From Chloroflexota bacterium (GTDB taxonomy: Bacteria > Chloroflexota > Limnocylindria > QHBO01), in the NCBI GenBank assembly GCA_023250255.1, contig JAHFBB010000004.1:1-15403 (forward strand): a DNA stretch of 15,403 bases. Reading direction: 5' to 3'. The notes under the pieces are model-generated. The model was not told where the DNA came from, did no database searches, and worked only from the letters and a program-made list of their open reading frames with translations. Below are positions 14,164 to 15,403 of this stretch, piece by piece. The position numbers were made by a program, and so were the translations under genes. Every line of letters begins with the position of its first letter. Position 1 is the stretch's first letter.

Positions 14164-14171
14164 TTCGGCCC

Positions 14172-15338
14172 ATGTCATCCCTCGTCGACCTCGATTCGCG
14201 CGTTGTGGCGGGCTATCCCGCCTATCTCGCCGAGTTGGAACGACTGGTCAATATCGATTGCGGCTCGTACACCCCGACCGGCGTGAACGAGGTTGCCGAC
14301 CGGGTCTCCGCGCGACTGACGGCACTTGGCGCCGCCGTGGAACGGATTGGCGATGGCGTGGCGCCGGATGGCCGGCCACTGGGCGACCTGGTCATCGGGC
14401 GGCTGGCGGGAGACGGACCCCGCGTCCTGCTCATCGGTCACATGGACACCGTCTTCGAAGTCGGGACGACGGCGGAGCGCCCATTCGTCGTCGAGGGAGA
14501 CCGAGCTCGCGGTCCGGGCACCTCGGACATGAAGGGCGGCCTCCTCGCCGGCCTGTCGGCCATTGACGCCCTGCTGGCGGCCGGAGTCCGGCCGAACCTG
14601 ACCTTCGTTGCCAACCCCGATGAGGAGATCGGCTCGCCGTTCTCCGGTCCCCACATCCGGGCGCTCGCGCCCGACCACGACGTCGCGCTTGTCCTGGAAT
14701 GCGCCCGCGCCAACGGGGATATCGTCAGTGCCCGCAAGGGCATTGCCGACATCGAGGTGTTGCTCCACGGCCGCGCCGCCCATGCCGGTGTCGAGCCGGA
14801 GAAGGGTCGGAGCGCCATCCTGGCCGCGGCGGCCATGGTGGAGGCCATCCACGCGCTGAACGGCCGCTGGGATGGTGTCACCGCCAACGTCGGGGTCATT
14901 GCCGGCGGCACCCGACCGAACGTCGTGGCCGAGTCGTGTCGGCTGGTACTCGACCTGCGTTCCCCGACCGCGGCCGGCATGTCCGCGGTCACCAAAGCCG
15001 TGGCCGAGATCGTCGCCCAGCCGGTGGTCACCGACGTGACGGCCACGCTGACCACCCAGGCCTCGCACCCACCCATGGAGCGCTCGGCCGCCACCGAGCG
15101 GCTGGCGTCCCTCGCCCGGGCCATTGCCGCCGAACTGGGGTTCGCCCTCGAGCACGCGGCCACTGGCGGCGCCAGTGACGCGAATACCACCTCCGCCGCC
15201 GGCACGCCGACCCTCGACGGCCTCGGCCCGATCGGAGGGGACGACCATGCGCCTGCCGAATGGCTCGACCTGTCGAGCGTGGTTCCCCGGACGACCCTGC
15301 TGGCCGGCCTGATCGCCCGGGTCGGCGAAGCGCTCTGA
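14172..15338 (+). CDS. M20 family metallopeptidase, carboxypeptidase G2-like
   Basis: A 388-residue two-zinc peptidase of the glutamate carboxypeptidase (CPG2/ArgE/DapE) group. Metal ligands and catalytic residues expected from the family are present: His90 and Asp92 in GHMDTVF, bridging Asp119 in GPGTSDMKGG, general base Glu151 with ligand Glu152 in NPDEEIGS, Glu176 in LECAR, and the last ligand His359 in GGDDHAPAEW. The dimerisation (lid) domain at about 188-295 contains AAHAG (202-206), including the His that contacts substrate across the dimer, and GGTRPN (245-250). There is no signal peptide, so it is probably cytoplasmic. It is divergent from the CphA-like ligase across 21 bases and faces away from cphBA. 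Family members remove C-terminal Glu/Asp or hydrolyse N-acyl and isopeptide amino acid derivatives. The neighbourhood makes beta-Asp-Arg or a related product a plausible substrate, but this is inference. Confidence 0.88.
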   Translation: MSSLVDLDSRVVAGYPAYLAELERLVNIDCGSYTPTGVNEVADRVSARLTALGAAVERIGDGVAPDGRPLGDLVIGRLAGDGPRVLLIGHMDTVFEVGTTAERPFVVEGDRARGPGTSDMKGGLLAGLSAIDALLAAGVRPNLTFVANPDEEIGSPFSGPHIRALAPDHDVALVLECARANGDIVSARKGIADIEVLLHGRAAHAGVEPEKGRSAILAAAAMVEAIHALNGRWDGVTANVGVIAGGTRPNVVAESCRLVLDLRSPTAAGMSAVTKAVAEIVAQPVVTDVTATLTTQASHPPMERSAATERLASLARAIAAELGFALEHAATGGASDANTTSAAGTPTLDGLGPIGGDDHAPAEWLDLSSVVPRTTLLAGLIARVGEAL

Positions 15339-15342
15339 CCGG

Positions 15343-15348
15343 TAGAAT
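15343..15348 (+). promoter_or_regulatory. Putative -10 box for the gene at the right edge
   Basis: TAGAAT ends 9 bases before GTG at 15358, the same hexamer and spacing as before the holin-like gene on the other strand. The spacing favours the GTG over the adjacent ATG at 15361 as start. Confidence 0.45.
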
Positions 15349-15357
15349 CGGCGCCCC

Positions 15358-15403
15358 GTGATGACCGATTTCCGCCACCGCATGGACCTCGAGGTCCGCT
15401 TCC
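15358..15403 (+). CDS. Start of a probable hotdog-fold acyl-CoA thioesterase (partial)
   Basis: Only about 15 codons are visible, beginning GTG ATG and continuing TDFRHRMDLEVRF before the window ends. An N-terminus of the form FRHR-x-x-x-VRF is typical of the YbgC/4-hydroxybenzoyl-CoA thioesterase group, where it precedes the D-T-D/GHVNN active-site segment. That segment lies outside the window. The gene starts 19 bases after the M20 stop on the same strand and has its own TAGAAT box. The family call rests on very little sequence. Confidence 0.4.
   Translation, partial: MMTDFRHRMDLEVRF

Noticed and set aside
14172..15338. Assigning the M20 enzyme as CphZ, the known cyanophycin dipeptide hydrolase
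   Set aside because: CphZ belongs to the succinylglutamate desuccinylase/aspartoacylase group, whereas this protein has M20 motifs. Only functional analogy can be proposed.

Overview
The window is chromosomal bacterial DNA of high G+C content (about two thirds by eye) and densely coding on both strands. No integrase, transposase, phage structural gene or CRISPR array is visible. Gene content (tig-clpP-clpX, a holin-superfamily/DUF3618-like membrane pair, DUF3105, a two-subunit M16 peptidase, cyanophycin genes) and TANNNT -10 boxes placed directly before start codons suggest an uncultured Chloroflexota lineage, with an actinobacterial-type lineage as second choice. This placement is inference; no rRNA marker is present.

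Layout. Minus strand, read right to left from 4042: a holin-superfamily-III-like membrane protein, a DUF3618-like membrane protein, tRNA-Leu(UAG), trigger factor, ClpP, and a ClpX gene cut by the left window edge. Plus strand, 4132-7577: a membrane-anchored DUF3105 protein, tRNA-Lys(CUU), then an M16 peptidase pair (a catalytic HxxEH subunit followed by a partner lacking the zinc site). Minus strand, 7564-8706: a J-domain protein with a long helical C-terminal part. Plus strand, 8762-12558: cyanophycinase (cphB) and cyanophycin synthetase (cphA), translationally coupled by a 4-base overlap. Minus strand, 12555-14150: an unusual CphA paralogue that keeps part of the N-terminal domain and the Mur-ligase part but has no ATP-grasp domain. 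Plus strand, 14172-15338: an M20 metallopeptidase divergent from that paralogue, and at the right edge the first codons of a probable hotdog thioesterase.

How it works together. The left part is the protein-folding and ClpXP degradation module. The right part is a storage-polymer locus. CphA makes the Asp-Arg polymer cyanophycin and CphB cuts it to beta-Asp-Arg dipeptides. The divergent pair next to them (the ATP-grasp-less CphA paralogue and the M20 peptidase) are candidates for undescribed steps in making, modifying or finishing degradation of such isopeptides. No isoaspartyl dipeptidase of a known type lies in the window.

Two observations stand out. One is the domain-deleted CphA paralogue with its degenerate N-domain metal site. 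The other is a consistent architecture: genes at the head of transcription units carry a TANNNT box ending 5-10 bases before the start codon, which predicts leaderless mRNAs, while most genes inside operons carry Shine-Dalgarno sequences. One such site, at 14156-14163, is a symmetric -10 element that can fire in both directions.
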